A DNA stretch of 52,831 bases from Thioalkalivibrio thiocyanoxidans ARh2 (GTDB lineage Bacteria > Pseudomonadota > Gammaproteobacteria > Ectothiorhodospirales > Ectothiorhodospiraceae), in the NCBI RefSeq assembly GCF_000385215.1, contig NZ_ARQK01000041.1, forward strand, positions 1 to 52,831, written 5' to 3'. The notes under the pieces are model-generated. The model was not told the origin of the DNA. It saw nothing but the letters and a program-made list of their open reading frames with translations, and did not search any database. Position numbers and translations under genes: made by a program. Numbering within the stretch: the first letter of the stretch is position 1; each line of letters begins with the position of its first letter. Positions 32,311 to 40,867 of this stretch are shown piece by piece.

Positions 32311-33071
32311 ACCGTTTGCAATCCGTCGTGATCCTCGGCGCCACCTCGGCGATCGCCACCGCCGTCGCGCGCGAACTCGCCGAACACGGGGCCCGACTGT
32401 TTCTCGTCGCGCGCGACGGCGAGCGCCTGGAGCCCCTGCTGCAGGATCTGCGGGTACGCGGCGACGATGCCTCCGCCACACGCATCCTCGGCACGACGGC
32501 CGACCTGGCGGACATCGACACCCACGCGGATGTGTGGGCGCAGGCCCAGGAGGCGCTGGGCAGCAACATCGACGCCGTGCTGCTGGCCTGGGGCACGCTG
32601 CCGGATCAGGACGCCTGCAACGCATCGGTCGCGACCACACTGGAGGCGATCCATGTGAACGGCACCAGCGCCATCGCCTTCCTGGCCCGCATAGCACCCG
32701 ACTTCGAGCAGCGCGGCCGTGGCGTGATCGCCGCCATTGGCTCGGTCGCCGGCGACCGCGGGCGCCAGAGCAACTTCGTCTATGGGACCGCCAAGGGCAT
32801 GCTGGCTACCTATCTCCAGGGGCTGCGCAACCGGCTTTTCTTCAGCGGCGTGGATGTGGTCACGATCAAGCCGGGCTTCGTACGCACCCCGATGACCGAG
32901 GGCTTCAACCGCGCCGGCGCGCTGTGGGCGGAGCCCGAGACCGTCGCGCGCGGGATCGTCAAGGCCATGCGCCGCGGCCGCGATGTCGCCTACCTGCCGT
33001 GGATCTGGTGGGGCATCATGACCGTGATCCGCCTGATCCCCGAGTATCTGTTCAAGCGCCTGAAGCTGTAA
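32307..33071 (+). CDS. dprE2: Decaprenylphosphoryl-2-keto-ribose reductase (DprE2-like SDR)
   Basis: 254 residues, a classical short-chain dehydrogenase. The cofactor motif is the shortened GATSAIA (11-17), as in DprE2, and the catalytic residues are Ser146 (IGSVAGDRG), Tyr159 and Lys163 (YGTAK). The C-terminal tail, WIWWGIMTVIRLIPEYLFKR, is hydrophobic and basic, as expected for action on a membrane lipid. It would reduce the 2-keto intermediate to polyprenyl-phosphoryl-D-arabinose. It overlaps both neighbours (ATGA and TAATG). Confidence 0.9.
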   Translation: MNRLQSVVILGATSAIATAVARELAEHGARLFLVARDGERLEPLLQDLRVRGDDASATRILGTTADLADIDTHADVWAQAQEALGSNIDAVLLAWGTLPDQDACNASVATTLEAIHVNGTSAIAFLARIAPDFEQRGRGVIAAIGSVAGDRGRQSNFVYGTAKGMLATYLQGLRNRLFFSGVDVVTIKPGFVRTPMTEGFNRAGALWAEPETVARGIVKAMRRGRDVAYLPWIWWGIMTVIRLIPEYLFKRLKL

Positions 33072-33724
33072 TGACGGCGCCGCAACGCATCGTGCTGTTC
33101 GACTTCGACGGGACCCTGACCCGACGCGACAGCCTGTTCCCGTTCTTGCGCTTCGCGCTGGGTACGCCGCGCTTTCTCGCGACCCTGCCCGGGTGCCTGC
33201 CGACACTGGCGGGCTTCGCACGCGGGCGTATCGCCAACCAGGTCGCCAAGGAGGCCGTGCTCCAGCGGATGATCGGCGGCGCGTCGCTCGAAGATCTGCA
33301 GGCCCGGGGCCGCGCCTTCGCCGATCGCGTGCTGGACCGCCTGCAGCGGCCGGCCGGCATGGAACGCCTGCGCCACCACCAGGCGGCCGGCGACACCTGC
33401 GTGCTGGTCTCGGCCTCGCTGGATCTGTGGCTGCGCCCCTGGGCCGAGCGCCACGGCCTGGCCGACGTGATCTGCTCGCGCCTGGCGGTCGACGATCACG
33501 GCCGCGTCAGCGGGCACCTCGACGGCACCAACTGCCAGGGCCCGGCCAAACCCGCCGCGATCGCCAGCTGGCTGGGCCGCTTCGACCCGGACACGCCCCT
33601 TGACCTCTACGCCGCCTACGGCGACAGCGCAGGGGACGAACCCATGCTGCAGATGGTCACCACGGGTTATCGGCTGCGCGGCGGCCGCTTCGAGCCGGTC
33701 CAGGCGGGCACGCCCTCGGCATGA
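33071..33724 (+). CDS. HAD-IB phosphatase, candidate polyprenyl-phosphoryl-5-phosphoribose phosphatase
   Basis: 217 residues. LFDFDGTLTRRDS gives the nucleophile Asp11 and Asp13, LVSASLD the motif II Ser, Lys in GPAKPAAI motif III, and YGDSAGDEPML motif IV. HAD-IB enzymes of this size often act on phosphoserine or lipid-linked phosphates. The pathway needs a 5'-phosphatase between the phosphoribosyltransferase and DprE1, and this gene lies in the same operon, so that assignment is attractive. It starts inside the stop of dprE2. Confidence 0.8.
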   Translation: MTAPQRIVLFDFDGTLTRRDSLFPFLRFALGTPRFLATLPGCLPTLAGFARGRIANQVAKEAVLQRMIGGASLEDLQARGRAFADRVLDRLQRPAGMERLRHHQAAGDTCVLVSASLDLWLRPWAERHGLADVICSRLAVDDHGRVSGHLDGTNCQGPAKPAAIASWLGRFDPDTPLDLYAAYGDSAGDEPMLQMVTTGYRLRGGRFEPVQAGTPSA

Positions 33725-35235
33725 GTGCCGATCGCCTGCCTCCCGGCGCGCCCTGGCTCGCGCGCCACTACGGCGCGGTGCTGCTGACCGCCCTGGCCGC
33801 CAAGATCCTGATCGCCTGGACCCTGCCGATCACGGGCGACGAGGCCTACTTCCTGATCTGGGGACAGAACCCCGATCTCGGCTACTACGACCACCCCCCG
33901 ATGGTCGGCTGGTGGCTGAGCCTGGTGCTCGCGATCTCGGACCACCCGCTCGCGATCCGGGCGCTGGGGATCGCCGTATCCATGGCCCCGGCCCTGCTGA
34001 TCCTTGCACTGTGGCACCGGCAGGACCCGGTCCGGGCGCGGCTGGTCTCGCTGATCGCCCTGTTCATGCCGCTGCTGTTCATCGCGGTGCTGACCGCCAC
34101 GGACACCCCGCTGCTCCTGTTCGGCCTGCTGGCCACCGGTCTGACCTGGCACGCGCTGCGCACCGGGCGTCACGGCTGGTTCCTGCTGGCCGGGATCGCG
34201 CTGGGGCTGGCCTTCCTGTCGAAGTACTTCGCGGTGCTGCTCGGGATCGCGCTGGGGCTGCACATCCTGCTGTTCGCGCCGCGCCACTGGCGCGGACTGC
34301 TGCTGATCATCCTCGGCGTCGTGCCGGCGGTGGCCCTGAACCTGTACTGGAACTGGGACAACTGCTGGTACAACGTGATGTTCAACATCGTGAACCGGCA
34401 TGGCGGCGACGGGATCGACCCCGCCAACCTGCTCGCCTACGCGGTGATGCTGGTCTATGTGTTCACCCCCTGGCTGCTGTGGTTCATCGCCCGCGAGTTC
34501 CGCGCACTGGGCCCCGGCATCCGCGAGCATAGCTTCGGGGTTTTCCTGAGCGCCGGGCTGATCCCGCTCGCGGTGTTCGCCCTGCTGGCCCCGTTCAAGA
34601 GCATCGGCCTGCACTGGCTGGCGGTGTTCGTGCCCTTCCTGCTGCTGCCCGCCCTGTTCCTGAGCACCCGCGCGCTGAACATCAGCGCCTGGCTCTCGGC
34701 CATCCTGGCCGGCCTGCACGCGGCCGTACTCCTGACCATCGCACTGATGCCCGTGGAATGGCTGAAGGATCACGAACGCTACCCCGATGCAGTGTTCTAT
34801 CTGGCACCGCAGTCGGTGGCCGACGCCGTGGGGGACTACGGTCCGGAATGGCACTTGTTCACCCGCAGCTACTCCCGCTCGGCGGTGCTCGCCTACTACA
34901 CAGGGCGCGACGTCGGTGTGTTCGACCAGGGTTCCCACTACGGCCGCCAGGACGACTTGCTCACCGATTTCCGTGATCTGGACGGCGCCGACCTGCTCTA
35001 CATCCCGAGCCGCGGCGATCTCGATCGGGAGCAGATGGAGCCCTTCTTCGACGCGGTCCATGTGCAGGAGGTGACCATCCGTGGCGTCGACTGGTCTCTC
35101 GCGGAAGGCCGCGGATTTGACTACCGCGCATATCGCGACGAAGTCCTCGATCCGGTGCTCGAGCGCTACTACGACTTCCCGGACTGGCTGCCCGAGGGCC
35201 GCTGCGCGTTCACCGAGCGCTACTCAAGGCGGTAG
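33721..35235 (+). CDS. GT39/ArnT-like GT-C glycosyltransferase
   Basis: 504 residues, about 11-12 TM helices, then a ~140-residue soluble C-terminus. TGDEAYFLIWGQNPDLGYYD carries the acidic catalytic motif in the first periplasmic loop, followed by HPPMVGWW, as in ArnT/PMT-type GT-C enzymes that use polyprenyl-phosphate sugars. A basic region around AFLSKYFAVLLG is also typical. As last gene of the dprE1-dprE2 operon it is the natural candidate for the arabinosyltransferase. The acceptor (pilin, LPS, lipid or other) is not shown. ATGA overlap with the phosphatase gene. Confidence 0.85.
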   Translation: MSADRLPPGAPWLARHYGAVLLTALAAKILIAWTLPITGDEAYFLIWGQNPDLGYYDHPPMVGWWLSLVLAISDHPLAIRALGIAVSMAPALLILALWHRQDPVRARLVSLIALFMPLLFIAVLTATDTPLLLFGLLATGLTWHALRTGRHGWFLLAGIALGLAFLSKYFAVLLGIALGLHILLFAPRHWRGLLLIILGVVPAVALNLYWNWDNCWYNVMFNIVNRHGGDGIDPANLLAYAVMLVYVFTPWLLWFIAREFRALGPGIREHSFGVFLSAGLIPLAVFALLAPFKSIGLHWLAVFVPFLLLPALFLSTRALNISAWLSAILAGLHAAVLLTIALMPVEWLKDHERYPDAVFYLAPQSVADAVGDYGPEWHLFTRSYSRSAVLAYYTGRDVGVFDQGSHYGRQDDLLTDFRDLDGADLLYIPSRGDLDREQMEPFFDAVHVQEVTIRGVDWSLAEGRGFDYRAYRDEVLDPVLERYYDFPDWLPEGRCAFTERYSRR

Positions 35236-35247
35236 CAAACCCACACG

Positions 35248-35276
35248 TTGACCATGGGTTCGGCAGCCCGGATACT
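35248..35276 (+). promoter_or_regulatory. Sigma-70 promoter of the binding-protein/c-di-GMP pair
   Basis: TTGACC (35248-35253), a 17-nt spacer and GATACT (35271-35276). The ATG lies 43 nt downstream of the -10. The -35 matches five of six consensus bases. Confidence 0.65.
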
Positions 35277-35318
35277 GTCCATTGTCACCGATCAAGGGCA
35301 CCCAGGGAGGGGGAAGCG

Positions 35319-36356
35319 ATGATCATCTCCGAGGCTGCGATCGCCACCCGCCGGCCCCCGCCGAACGCGAGCCCTCGCTGGCGCGGGTTGCTCGCCGCCA
35401 TCGCCGTACTGTTGCCATTGCTGCTGGCGGGCTGCGCCGGTTCGGAAGAGCCGCCCCTGCGAGTGGCCACCATACCGTGGATCGGCTACCAGCCCCTCCA
35501 CCTGGCAGCCGACCGGGGTGAATTTCGCACCGAGGACATCCGCCTGGCCCGGTTCGCCTCCAATGTCGAATCCCTGCGTGCGATCCGCAACGGCAATGTC
35601 GATGTCGCCGCCCTGACCCTGGACGAGGCCCTGCTGCTGCGGGCCGACGGCCACGACATCCGGGTCATCCTGCTGCTCGATTACTCCCACGGGGGCGACG
35701 CCATCCTGGCCCAGCCGGGCATCACCCGCATCACCGATCTGAAAGACCGGCGGGTCGGGGTGGAGAACGACGCCGCCACCGCCTACCTGCTCGCGCGTGG
35801 TCTGGAATACGGCGGCCTGGATCGAGAGGCGATCCAAATCGTCCGTGTCGATGCGGGACGTCATGCAGAAGCCTTCCGGGACCAGGAGATCGATGCCCTG
35901 GCCACCTTCGAACCCATCCGCACCCGACTGCTGAAAGACGGTGCGGAGGAGCTGTTCGACAGCACGAAAATCCCGGGCGAGATCGTCGATGTACTGGTGG
36001 CCCGTCGCGCGGCGCTGGACGAGCACCCCGGGCACCTCCGAAAACTGGTCAACGGGTGGTTCAGTGCCTTGAACCATCTCGATGCCGAGCCGGGCCCGGC
36101 ACGCACACGCATGGCCGCGAACAGCGACCTGAGCGAGGACGAACTCGAAACCGCGCTGTCCGGGGTTCGTTTTCCCTCGCGGGCAGAGAACTGCGAGGCC
36201 CTCGCCCGCGACGGCGAATCCCTGCGCAGCACGACCCAGCGTCTGGCCGACCTGATGCTGGGACAGGGGTTGCTGGAGCGGCAGGTCGATCTGGACCGGC
36301 TGTTCGATGACCGGGTCCTGCAGGCGTCGGGTTGCCCGGAAACGGCAGGCGGCTGA
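35319..36356 (+). CDS. Substrate-binding lipoprotein, SsuA/ThiY-like
   Basis: 345 residues. Lipobox LLAGC with Cys39. The mature chain, VATIPWIGYQPLHLAADRGE, NVDVAALTLDEALLLRADGH, LKDRRVGVENDAATAYLLAR and ATFEPIRTRLL, is a type II periplasmic binding fold of the nitrate/sulfonate/taurine/thiamine-precursor group. No ABC permease or ATPase gene is adjacent. Instead the stop overlaps the start of a sensor GGDEF/EAL protein (TGATG), so it more likely reports ligand to that partner than feeds a transporter. Ligand unknown. Confidence 0.85.
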   Translation: MIISEAAIATRRPPPNASPRWRGLLAAIAVLLPLLLAGCAGSEEPPLRVATIPWIGYQPLHLAADRGEFRTEDIRLARFASNVESLRAIRNGNVDVAALTLDEALLLRADGHDIRVILLLDYSHGGDAILAQPGITRITDLKDRRVGVENDAATAYLLARGLEYGGLDREAIQIVRVDAGRHAEAFRDQEIDALATFEPIRTRLLKDGAEELFDSTKIPGEIVDVLVARRAALDEHPGHLRKLVNGWFSALNHLDAEPGPARTRMAANSDLSEDELETALSGVRFPSRAENCEALARDGESLRSTTQRLADLMLGQGLLERQVDLDRLFDDRVLQASGCPETAGG

Positions 36357-39262
36357 TGCGGCAGGGGATTTATCGCTTTCCGATCAACACGACGCTGCCG
36401 GTCTTCCTGCTTGTGGCGGCGCTCATCCTGGGCACGGTTTACACCGTCACTCTGATCCAGAACCAGCAGCAAACCATCCTGGAAAACGCCGAACGCGAGC
36501 TGGCCACCGAGGTCAGCCGCCTGCAGCGCATCGTCCAGCACCATCTGGCAGACAACGGCACAACCTCGCTCCAGGAAGAAATCGCGGCACTCAATGTCGA
36601 TATCCGAGTGCGCATGGCCGGCGTGATCGATGAACACGAACGCCACGTCGCCGCACTGGATCGCGCAGAACGCGGGCGATCCCTCGACAGCACCCTGGCC
36701 GGCGAGCCACTGGTGGCGCTGGCCGGTCCTCTGCGCGACACACTGGACGATGCCCGCCACCGGCGCGCGGCACAGGTGCGCTATGTCGAGACCGAGAACA
36801 CACTGATCGCCGCTGCCCCGCTGCAATTCACCGGCCCGGCGGTCGAACTGGGCCGGAGCCCGGCCGGGGCGGTCATCCTCGCCTGGGATCTGTCCTTCCC
36901 GTTCCGGCAGGCCCGCGCCGCGGCCCTGAACTCGGCGCTGGCACTGGCGCCATTGATCGCTGCGGCCTTCGCGGGACTGTGGTGGCTGCTTTATCGGATG
37001 CTGGGGCAACGTCTGAGCCGGCTGACCCGGACAGCCGAGCAGATCGCCGGGGGCGAACACCACCAGCGTACAGGACTGACCGGGCGCGACGAGATCGGTC
37101 GCCTGGCGCGGGCCTTCAACCACATGGCGGACAGCCTTGTGGAGGAACAGGAACACCTGCGGGACAGCGAACAACGCCTCTCCCTGGCCCAGGAGTTTTC
37201 CGGGATCGGCACCTGGGAGTGGCACATCGACAGCGGTGCAGTGATCTGGACCCGCCCGACGTTCCGGCTGTTCGATCTGCCGGAGGACGATACGGAGGTC
37301 ACTTTCGAGCGCTACCTGGAACGGGTCCATGCCGATGACCGTCCACGGGTACAGGCCGTGGTAGAGCAGACGCTCGAGTGCGGCACGGCCTACAGTATCG
37401 AGCACCGGGTGGTAACCGGGAATGGCGACCAGCGCTGGCTGCTCGGCCGTGGTGACGTGCTCCGCGATGACACGGGCAACCCCCGTCGCATGTACGGGAT
37501 CGTGCAGGACATCACCAGCACCAAGCGGGCCGAGGAGGCGCTGTTCCGCGAGAAGGAGTACGCCCAGGTCACCCTGGCCTCCATCGGTGACGGCGTCATC
37601 ACTACCGATACCCGGGGCCGAGTGACCTTCCTCAACCCGGTGGCGGAGTATCTCACCGGCTGGAGCACTCGGGACGCCACAGGCGAGCCCCTGACCCGCG
37701 TGTTCGACATCCTCAACGAGATCACCCGCAAGCCGGCGATCAATCCGGTCGAGCGCTGCCTGCAAGAGGGCCGGATCGTCGGGCTGGCCAACCACACCGT
37801 GCTGCTACGAACGGACGGGCAGGAATTCGCGATCGAGGACTCGGCCGCCCCAATCCGGGACCGCGACGGCCAGATCGTGGGCGTGGTGCTGGTATTCCAC
37901 GACGTCACCCAGGCGCGCGAACTGGCTAACCAGCTAAGCTGGCAAGCCACCCATGACGCCCTCACCGGGCTCCCCAACCGTCACGCCTTCGAACAGCGCC
38001 TGGAACAACTCGCCCGGTATCCAGAGAGCCAGAAGGGGCACGAGCAGCACACCCTGCTGTACATCGACCTGGACCAGTTCAAGGTCGTGAACGATATCGC
38101 CGGCCATCTGGCGGGGGACCAGATGATTCGCCAGGTCGGCGAGCTCATGCTGGACCAGATTCGCGAGTCCGACCTGCTGGCCCGTCTCGGGGGAGACGAG
38201 TTCGGCATCATCCTGACCTACTGCGACATCGCCCACGCCGAACGGGTGGCCAACGCCATCCACACGGTACTGGACGAGCTTCGCTTTGCCTGGGAAGACC
38301 GCGTGTTCCGCATCAGCGCCTCGATCGGCATCATCGAATTCCACCCCGGCCGACACAGCCTGGACCAGCTGCTGGCGGATGCCGACATCGCCGTATACGC
38401 GGCCAAGAACGCCGGCCGGCGGCGCTCGCACATCTTTCGCCCGGAAGACCAGGAACTGCAACAGCACCGTCGCGAAATGGACTGGGCCACACAGATCTCG
38501 GATGCGGTCGAACAGGGACGCCTGGTGCTGTTTGCCCAGAAGATTCATCCACTGGCGGAGCCCGACTCCGCCGAGCGACCACCCGGCCTCGCCTTCGAGG
38601 TCCTGGTGCGGCTGCGCCACGAGGATGGACAACTGATCCCGCCCGGGGTCTTCCTGCCGGCAGCGGAACGCTTCGACCTGATCACCATCGTCGATCGCTG
38701 GATTATCACCCGAACATTCTCCATGGTCGCCGACTACCTCCGCGAACACGGCCCCCACACCATCAGTCACTGCGCGGTCAATTTGTCCGGCGCGACGCTG
38801 AGCGACGAGAGCCTGCTCCCGTTCATCAAGAACCAGCTCAGCCTGAACCAGTTGCCCGGCGAGATCTTTTGCTTCGAGGTCACCGAGACCGCGGCGATCT
38901 CGAACCTGCAGGCGGCGATGCGGTTCATCCGCGACCTGCGCACCATGGGCTGCCGCTTCGCGCTGGATGACTTCGGCTCGGGGCTGTCATCGTTCGCCTA
39001 TCTCAAGACGCTCCCGGTGGACTATCTGAAGATCGACGGCAGCTTTGTGCGCAATATCAGCACCGATCCTGTGAACCATGCGCTGGTCAGCAATATCAAC
39101 GACATCGGCCACCTGCTGGAGAAGCAGACCATCGCCGAGTTCGCCGAGGATGAACTGACCATCGCCCGCCTGCGGGAACTGCGGGTGGACTTCGCACAGG
39201 GATATGGCCTGCACCGTCCGCAGCCACTAGACGAACTGCTTTCCCAGACGCCACCCCCGTGA
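36356..39262 (+). CDS. HAMP-PAS-PAS-GGDEF-EVL cyclic-di-GMP protein
   Basis: 968 residues from the ATG overlapping the upstream TGA. TM1 (~10-32), a ~155-residue periplasmic region, TM2 (~192-215), HAMP (~215-268), PAS (~285-395: GTWEWHIDSGAVIWTR), a second PAS (~400-520: SIGDGVITTDTRGRV), GGDEF with intact RLGGDEFG near 609, and an EAL domain with EVLVRL near 747. DDFGSGLSSFAYLKTLPVDY and ITETAAISNL-like segments are kept. The EVL change leaves hydrolysis uncertain. Coupled translation with the binding lipoprotein suggests the lipoprotein docks on its periplasmic domain. Paralog of 17122-19575. Confidence 0.92.
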   Translation: MRQGIYRFPINTTLPVFLLVAALILGTVYTVTLIQNQQQTILENAERELATEVSRLQRIVQHHLADNGTTSLQEEIAALNVDIRVRMAGVIDEHERHVAALDRAERGRSLDSTLAGEPLVALAGPLRDTLDDARHRRAAQVRYVETENTLIAAAPLQFTGPAVELGRSPAGAVILAWDLSFPFRQARAAALNSALALAPLIAAAFAGLWWLLYRMLGQRLSRLTRTAEQIAGGEHHQRTGLTGRDEIGRLARAFNHMADSLVEEQEHLRDSEQRLSLAQEFSGIGTWEWHIDSGAVIWTRPTFRLFDLPEDDTEVTFERYLERVHADDRPRVQAVVEQTLECGTAYSIEHRVVTGNGDQRWLLGRGDVLRDDTGNPRRMYGIVQDITSTKRAEEALFREKEYAQVTLASIGDGVITTDTRGRVTFLNPVAEYLTGWSTRDATGEPLTRVFDILNEITRKPAINPVERCLQEGRIVGLANHTVLLRTDGQEFAIEDSAAPIRDRDGQIVGVVLVFHDVTQARELANQLSWQATHDALTGLPNRHAFEQRLEQLARYPESQKGHEQHTLLYIDLDQFKVVNDIAGHLAGDQMIRQVGELMLDQIRESDLLARLGGDEFGIILTYCDIAHAERVANAIHTVLDELRFAWEDRVFRISASIGIIEFHPGRHSLDQLLADADIAVYAAKNAGRRRSHIFRPEDQELQQHRREMDWATQISDAVEQGRLVLFAQKIHPLAEPDSAERPPGLAFEVLVRLRHEDGQLIPPGVFLPAAERFDLITIVDRWIITRTFSMVADYLREHGPHTISHCAVNLSGATLSDESLLPFIKNQLSLNQLPGEIFCFEVTETAAISNLQAAMRFIRDLRTMGCRFALDDFGSGLSSFAYLKTLPVDYLKIDGSFVRNISTDPVNHALVSNINDIGHLLEKQTIAEFAEDELTIARLRELRVDFAQGYGLHRPQPLDELLSQTPPP

Positions 39263-39427
39263 CTCCATCCGAGTGACGCGGTTTTCGGACCAGCCTGCCC
39301 GCAAAATTTGTTCGCCTCAGGGAACGCCGGACGGGCGGCGCGGTCTCGAGAGGTCACAACGATGGTTGCCCGCAGGGGTGCCATTGGCCATTCTGTACGA
39401 TTGACCACACGTTCCGGAGCACACTGA

Positions 39428-39964
39428 ATGTATATCCGCCCCCTCCTCTCGGCCCTGGTCCCGGCCCTGCTTTTCGCCCTGCCCGGCCTGGCGCTGGCCC
39501 AGCAGGCCGACCCCCAAATGGAAGAGCAGATGCAGCAGCAGGAGCCGGAGACCACGACCTACCAGGACTGGGAGGTCGCCTGCATCGAGACCCAGGGCGG
39601 CGAGCGCTGCCGCATGCAGCAGACGCTGCAGATCCAGGACGAGCAGGCGCAGGGCGCCTACCTGCAGGCCTCGCTGTTCCGCGATGGCGACAGCTACATC
39701 ATCGAGATCCTGCTGCCGCTGGGTGTGGACCTGCGCCCCGGCATTCTGATGCAGGTCGACGAGGACGGCGAGGAGATCGAGGCCCCCTACATCGCCTGCG
39801 TGGAGCAGGGTTGCGTGGCCGGGCACGAACTGACCGACAGCCAGTTCAACGCGATGCAGGGTGGTCGGGCACTGACGGTCGGCTTCTGGCCGCTGCATGG
39901 CGAGCAGCCGCTGGCCTTCGATGTCTCGTTGATGGGCTTCACCGACGCCAGCGAACACCTCTGA
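39428..39964 (+). CDS. IalB-like secreted protein
   Basis: 178 residues with a signal peptide (~1-24, ending ALA). YQDWEVACIETQGGERCRM is the hallmark of the invasion-associated locus B family; the paired Cys there and in YIACVEQGCVAG suggest two disulfides. LPLGVDLRPGILMQVDEDGE and QFNAMQGGRALTVGF are also family segments. IalB proteins are periplasmic or surface proteins of unclear molecular role; nothing here implies virulence. Gln/Glu-rich linker (~25-42). Confidence 0.82.
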   Translation: MYIRPLLSALVPALLFALPGLALAQQADPQMEEQMQQQEPETTTYQDWEVACIETQGGERCRMQQTLQIQDEQAQGAYLQASLFRDGDSYIIEILLPLGVDLRPGILMQVDEDGEEIEAPYIACVEQGCVAGHELTDSQFNAMQGGRALTVGFWPLHGEQPLAFDVSLMGFTDASEHL

Positions 39965-39972
39965 GCCGGCCC

Positions 39973-40000
39973 TTGGCTGAACCATGCGGGCCGTTACAAT
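39973..40000 (+). promoter_or_regulatory. Candidate promoter of the antiporter operon
   Basis: TTGGCT (39973-39978), a 16-nt spacer and TACAAT (39995-40000). If used, the start of transcription (~40007) lies downstream of the first two in-frame ATGs of the first gene, which bears on its start. Confidence 0.45.
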
Positions 40001-40553
40001 GGTCCGTGTGGCAACGCACAGGGACGCATCCGGTCGGGCCGGCTTGAGCCGGGCCCGCACACGCTGGCGGCGGGCAGCCTGGACTGCCCTGGCCGCCGCT
40101 GTGCTGTGGTGGATACTGGCCGGCCTGGATGCCCTGCTGGAACCCCTGGCGCTCCTCGCGGTTCTCCTGGCGGGCGCCGCCAGCCTCGTTCTTCCGACCA
40201 GCCGTCCGCTCTCGGTGCGGCCCCTGGCCATCCCGGGCCTGATCACCTACTTCCTGCGGGCCTCGTTTCTGGGCGGTATCGACATCGCCCGGCGTGCCCT
40301 CGATCCGAAACTGCCGATCGCTCCCGACTTCATCGAATATCGCGCGGATCTCCCGCACGGCCCGCCGCTGACGCTGTTCATGGCGGTGCTCAGTCTACTG
40401 CCGGGGACCCTCAGCGTACGCCTCGAGGGCCGATTGCTGACCGTGCATGTCCTGGATCGCCACAGCCACCCCGAAATAGCCCTGCGCGAGCTCGAGAAAC
40501 GCATCCACGCCGCCTTCGAAGACCCGCGCCGGCAATCAGAGGAGACGCCATGA
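39984..40553 (+). CDS. mrpE: Mrp antiporter subunit E
   Basis: 189 residues from the first ATG. AWTALAAAVLWWILAGLDALL and LAIPGLITYFLRASFLGGID are membrane segments of MnhE/MrpE, and the cytoplasmic part SLLPGTLSVRLEGRLLTVHV-LD is the family signature. ATGs at 39984 and 39999 have no SD and overlap the candidate promoter, so translation may start later (GTG 40008 or TTG 40044), giving the shorter N-terminus usual in this family. It overlaps mrpF by 4 nt. First gene of an eight-gene operon. Confidence 0.88.
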   Translation: MRAVTMVRVATHRDASGRAGLSRARTRWRRAAWTALAAAVLWWILAGLDALLEPLALLAVLLAGAASLVLPTSRPLSVRPLAIPGLITYFLRASFLGGIDIARRALDPKLPIAPDFIEYRADLPHGPPLTLFMAVLSLLPGTLSVRLEGRLLTVHVLDRHSHPEIALRELEKRIHAAFEDPRRQSEETP

Positions 40554-40867
40554 CCACCTTCTACCTGGTTGCCGCGATCTTTCTGCTGGCAACGATCCTG
40601 CTCGGCCTGATCCGTGTGCTGCGTGGCCCCGGCTCTGGCGATCGCATGCTGGCCGCGCAGTTGTTCGGCACCACCGGTGTCACCATTTTGCTGCTCCTTT
40701 CGATGACACTCGAGACCCCGGCGCTGGTCGACGTGGCCCTGGTATTTGCGTTGCTGGCAGTCGTAGCCGCAGTCGCATTCGTCCGCCAGCATGGTCTCCC
40801 GGAACCCTCGGGGACGCCCATCCACCAGCGTCACGGTCAGAAAAAGGACCCGGATGATGATCGCTAA
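40550..40867 (+). CDS. mrpF: Mrp antiporter subunit F
   Basis: 105 residues with three TM helices. LIRVLRGPGSGDRMLAAQLF is the MrpF/MnhF signature, and the Asp of ALVDVALVFALLA is kept. The C-terminus is a short polar tail. It overlaps mrpE by 4 nt and mrpG by 14 nt. Small structural subunit of the hetero-oligomeric antiporter. Confidence 0.92.
   Translation: MTTFYLVAAIFLLATILLGLIRVLRGPGSGDRMLAAQLFGTTGVTILLLLSMTLETPALVDVALVFALLAVVAAVAFVRQHGLPEPSGTPIHQRHGQKKDPDDDR

Noticed and set aside
35861-37795. 644-residue open frame opposite the binding-protein and c-di-GMP genes
   Set aside because: It spans two overlapping plus-strand genes with clear motifs; no domain on this strand.
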